This document shows positions 60,541 to 64,000 of a DNA stretch of 64,000 nucleotides, piece by piece. Every line of letters starts with the position of its first letter. The stretch's first letter is position 1. The notes below the pieces were generated by a model. That model made no database searches, was not told the origin of the DNA, and worked only from the letters and a program-made list of their open reading frames with translations. The position numbers and the translations under genes are program-made. The DNA lies in contig NC_134426.1 of the NCBI RefSeq assembly GCF_030867145.1, forward strand, positions 1,488,001-1,552,000, written 5' to 3'. This stretch comes from Opisthocomus hoazin (Eukaryota; Chordata; Aves; Opisthocomiformes; Opisthocomidae).

Positions 60541-61379
60541 GACCACTGTAGATTGAGCAGTTCGTGCTGTGCTGCATAGATCGCTCAGCAGCAGGACAAC
60601 CTCAGCAGCTCATTGTCACAGGGGAGCCTGCAGGCAGCTCCCACCCGGTACTGACCATTCCACCACCTGCGTGGCCTTGTCTCCATCTAGCCATGTAGCA
60701 TGAAGTTCTCATGAGAACATCCTTTCTGTTTCATTTAGAGATGATGAACAGAGTTGTTACCTTGCAGGGAAATACAAGAAGAGGTTGAATGACTGAAATA
60801 AGACACTTTTTTTCTGTGGAGAGGGTCTGCAAGGCATTCTGCATGTGGGTAGGATTACCATTTGATGCTACACCACCCAGGCATCCCACCACCTAAAAGG
60901 AAGAAAGACTGCCTATACTATTCTCTCCTTACAATCTTCATCCTAACAGCATATTACCTCACAGAATCAGAGTACCTTTCTTAATTGGCATCTTAACTGA
61001 CAAGCACCTCCCGGTAAAAAACTCTCGAGGCATACATAGATGCAGTGCCTCTGCTCCCACGGACTGGTAAGGCTGTGGTCTGCAAAAGTAACCACTGGCC
61101 TGATCCCCATCCACCGCTGTCTGTTCTCCAGACTCCTGTCTCAAAGCTTCAAGTCCTGGGAGACCTTGCTGGCAGTAACTGAGGCAAAGAGGTCATAGAC
61201 TATGTGAGATCTATCTAGACCTCCTCTTATTAAATTCAGCAGTGGTCCGAACCTCTCTCTCTCTTTCTTCTTTAACTGTTCCTAATGCAGCACAGCTCAT
61301 TTTGGTGCCCATTGCATTACATTTTCAGTTTCAATTCAGTTAAAGATTAATGTTTAAATAATAAGGATTTTAGCTGGGC
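60541..61379. other. Intergenic with a short old CR1 scrap at 61.06-61.29 kb
   Basis: 61060-61290 (minus) resembles 45.85-46.02 kb (ACTGAGGCAAAGAGGTC, TTAAATTCAGCAGTGG). The rest is unassigned. Confidence 0.45.
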
Positions 61380-64000
61380 CTGGAGGAGGCTGTCCTTGAG
61401 GACAAGCTGTATCCAGGCACACTGTGAAAAGGATTGTTCTGTTCCTTGACTGTGTCATCATGGCTGTGCGCAATGCCTGCAGCTACTGGATAGGGGAGGG
61501 ACAGCCCTTGCCTCTCTGGTGACATCTGATGACCGATGCCTCTGACTGAAGGCATCAGTCAATGTCACTGAGGCACCAAATCACACTCATTGCGATGGTA
61601 TCTGCGGTGACCTTTCACACATACCCTGCCCAATATGAGAATTGCTTTTCAGCAGGTCCTCTGCTGTCCCTGCAAGCCCTGGCATCTCAGGTAGCTCTGT
61701 GGGCCTGGATTTGAACATGAAATTGAGGAGCTGCCCTGAATTCTCTAAAGCGACCGGGGGAAGAACATGAAACTGCCAATGTGGTCAATGGAGACCTAGT
61801 AAATAGAGACAAAGGTTAAGAGAGAGACTGAGCTCTTCCTATGGCCCACGACCTGAATCATTCAGGTGAATGCCTGTGTCGGTCGCCCTGAACATAATGA
61901 GTAGGGACAGGTTCGGTTGCCCTTATTTTGGGCATCAGCTGTCATTTCTGTTGGCCAAAGGAAATAGCCAGCAGCCTCTAAGAGGATGCCCCCAGATGTT
62001 GCCCTGTCTCGACAAACTGCTCCATTTGTACCTCCACATATCTTAGACCACCTCTGGTATCTCACATGCCACCAGACATTTGCACCTGAACCCCTCCGTC
62101 CTGGCCTCCATCTCCATTAATTAGCATGGGAGTTGTGCATTTAATGCCCACCTGAAAAGAAGCAAGAGGAATCCCACCTCCTGTGGGGTTGTGGCAGGCA
62201 CTGGGGGAGCTGAATCCCCTTTGAGTCCCAGGGCTACAGACCCAGGATGAGATGTCTCATTTGACTCATCTGATTCCCTTCCCTCAGCAGGGGTGAAGGA
62301 CATCCCTGCCTGCCCTGCACTGGCTGTCCTGCCTAAAGATGGGACAAGAAAAGATGATCCTTGGAGCTAGCTCTTTTGGTGACAGGAGAAACGCCACTTT
62401 GGAAAATAAAGGATTTCCTCTCTCTCCATAGTTGAGGGAGGAAACATCAGTAATTGCTTTGACTTGTTTCAAAGCAAGTTGTCCTGGAGACCAAAAGACA
62501 TCTCAAGGGAGCCCAGAGTAGGGAGAAGTGGTGCCTTGGGCTGGTCCTGTGCTGCTGAGCTGGGCTGGGCTCCTGGGATGGAGGGAGATCACAGCAGGTG
62601 AGGAGCGCTGCAGACAGTGAGCTCTTGCCCAGGAGCAGCTCCTCTACAAAGCGCAGCAGGGCTGAGGGCACTGCCTGCAGGCAGCGAGGGGAGAGGAGCG
62701 AGGCAGAGAGAGGTTAAAAGCACTGTGAAGTGGAAGGATGCTGAGAGCTCACTGCAGGCAGGAATCTTTTCAGCCTTTCACACAGTAAGTCTCTGCATGA
62801 AGGACAATGTGTCTGCACTTTGTGGAAAGATCTCCTCAAGCTGGAACACCCCAAAGCGTACGGCATGATGTACCATGAGGAATATCACAGTTTGTGTCTT
62901 ATTGAAGATGAGGACGTGCTGCAAAGGAGTGATTGCCTGCTGCACCCTCAGAGGGACAGGCCATGACAGCTGCCTTCTCCCAAGGACGGCTGCAGTGTTG
63001 TGAAGGTGGATGTGCAGCCTGGGCTTCCCCAAGCTGTCCTTCAGAGCAGGGTCTGTACACCCCACAGGCTGTGTGCTGGGGCAGGGACTCTGCTGCCTGC
63101 CAGGGTCAGCACTAAGCCTGCCTGGGGAGCGCACGGCATCGCGAGGAGTAGCTGTGGGTGGAAGTAGTGACCCTTGGCAGGACAGGGCAGGGTCCTTCTG
63201 CTGTTGAGAAAGAACCGAATGGTTCAGGGCTGCTCACAGATTCAGATCACCTCAGGATATTTTCCTAAGGGAGTATGTGAAGGGGAAGGTCAAAGGAGGG
63301 ATGACTATCAAGCTCTCCAGCCACATGCCCATTTGCCTCTGAGAAGGACAGGGGCAGAGAGCAACTGCCTGGCAATGTTGGAGTCTGGGATGTGTGCAGC
63401 TGGAGAAGTGTAGCAGTGTCCTGAGTGCCTGGCTGACTCTCCCTCTTTCACGTAGAACCTCACTGTGTTTCTCCTTATTGCTCCACTCGTCTGTGTTACT
63501 GAAGTAGTACCCATGTTCTCTCAGTCAGGCTTTCTGGGGAGAGAAGTTTCAGCTGCAGAGTCAGACACTGATCTTGTGGGTCCTCCCGTGCAGTGTGTCC
63601 ATGGGAATGAGGTGTTCCAGTTTTGTCTAAGCTGTAGGGCTGTGGGCAGTGAAGACTGTGAGCCCAGAGAACAAGCTGGTTTTCCCTTAATCAGATGCCA
63701 TCATTAGGACACTTGGCTATCTTTATGAGGTGTCCTTCCAAGCTGTGAGCTGCCCTCAACAATGCAAACCTTTCGCATAACAGAATTATGTAATCTGCAT
63801 GCCTCAAAGGAGAAGTGCAGAGATGCTGTGCCCGACCGAGGAAATGCTCTTGGGTCACTGAAATGAACCACATGTGTCCTTGACTAGAAGTGGGATGCTG
63901 AGGCCTCGGCAAAGGGTAGGATGTTTAGTGGACTCCTGTGGATCCCTCTCCTCTCAGCAGTGTCTGACGGCTTTTCAGGATAACATGGGAGTGCGACCAA
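61380..64000. repeat. Upstream DNA of the OR module, copy 3, cut by the window edge
   Basis: Direct counterpart of 49.44-52.67 kb. The last matched block, GTGTCCTTGACTAGAAGTG (63875), corresponds to GTGTCCTTGGCTAGAAGTG (52560). In copy 2 the receptor begins about 620 bp further on than the point matching base 64000. Confidence 0.75.

Overview
The window looks like nuclear DNA from a bird. It carries many CR1 LINE copies with the CR1 3' tail made of short ATTCTGTGA-type repeats, several avian-type endogenous-retrovirus LTRs, class II olfactory receptors of the bird-expanded OR14 type, and a spliced acrosin gene with GT-AG introns. There is no sign of prokaryotic gene organisation. Species cannot be decided from the sequence alone.

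Layout: 1-2.75 kb is a minus-strand CR1 with a long reverse-transcriptase frame. 4.28-6.72 kb is a complete five-exon acrosin gene (ACR, plus strand, 345 aa, all catalytic residues present). 7.2-8.8 kb is a composite endogenous-retrovirus remnant. 8.88-9.57 kb is a GC-rich promoter-like island followed by what I read as a decayed first exon of arylsulfatase A (ARSA), which is near ACR in other vertebrates. From 9.69 to 15.70 kb runs a roughly 5.5-kb minisatellite with a 42-bp dimeric period and nested higher-order duplications, interrupted near its end by a CR1 insertion. 15.7-30.5 kb is repeat-rich intergenic DNA: LTR pieces, a second minisatellite, and old CR1 fragments.

From 30.6 kb on, the window is an olfactory-receptor district. 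It has an internally deleted OR pseudogene (30.6-31.3 kb, minus), an intact OR (36.0-36.9 kb, minus), and a full-length OR reading frame whose normal ATG has become CTG (53.3-54.2 kb, plus). The intact OR and its roughly 3 kb of upstream DNA are present again in inverted orientation at 50.3-54.2 kb. A third copy of the same upstream DNA fills 61.4-64.0 kb and predicts another OR just beyond the right edge. Between these modules lie CR1 copies of several ages, an ERV-L pol remnant, and a solo LTR with a perfect 5-bp target-site duplication.

Only two genes appear intact and ordinary: ACR (sperm acrosomal protease) and the OR at 36 kb. The most unusual structure is the 42-bp minisatellite. It starts about 120 bp past the ARSA-like exon and stays open in long frames on both strands. 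I find no evidence that it is translated.
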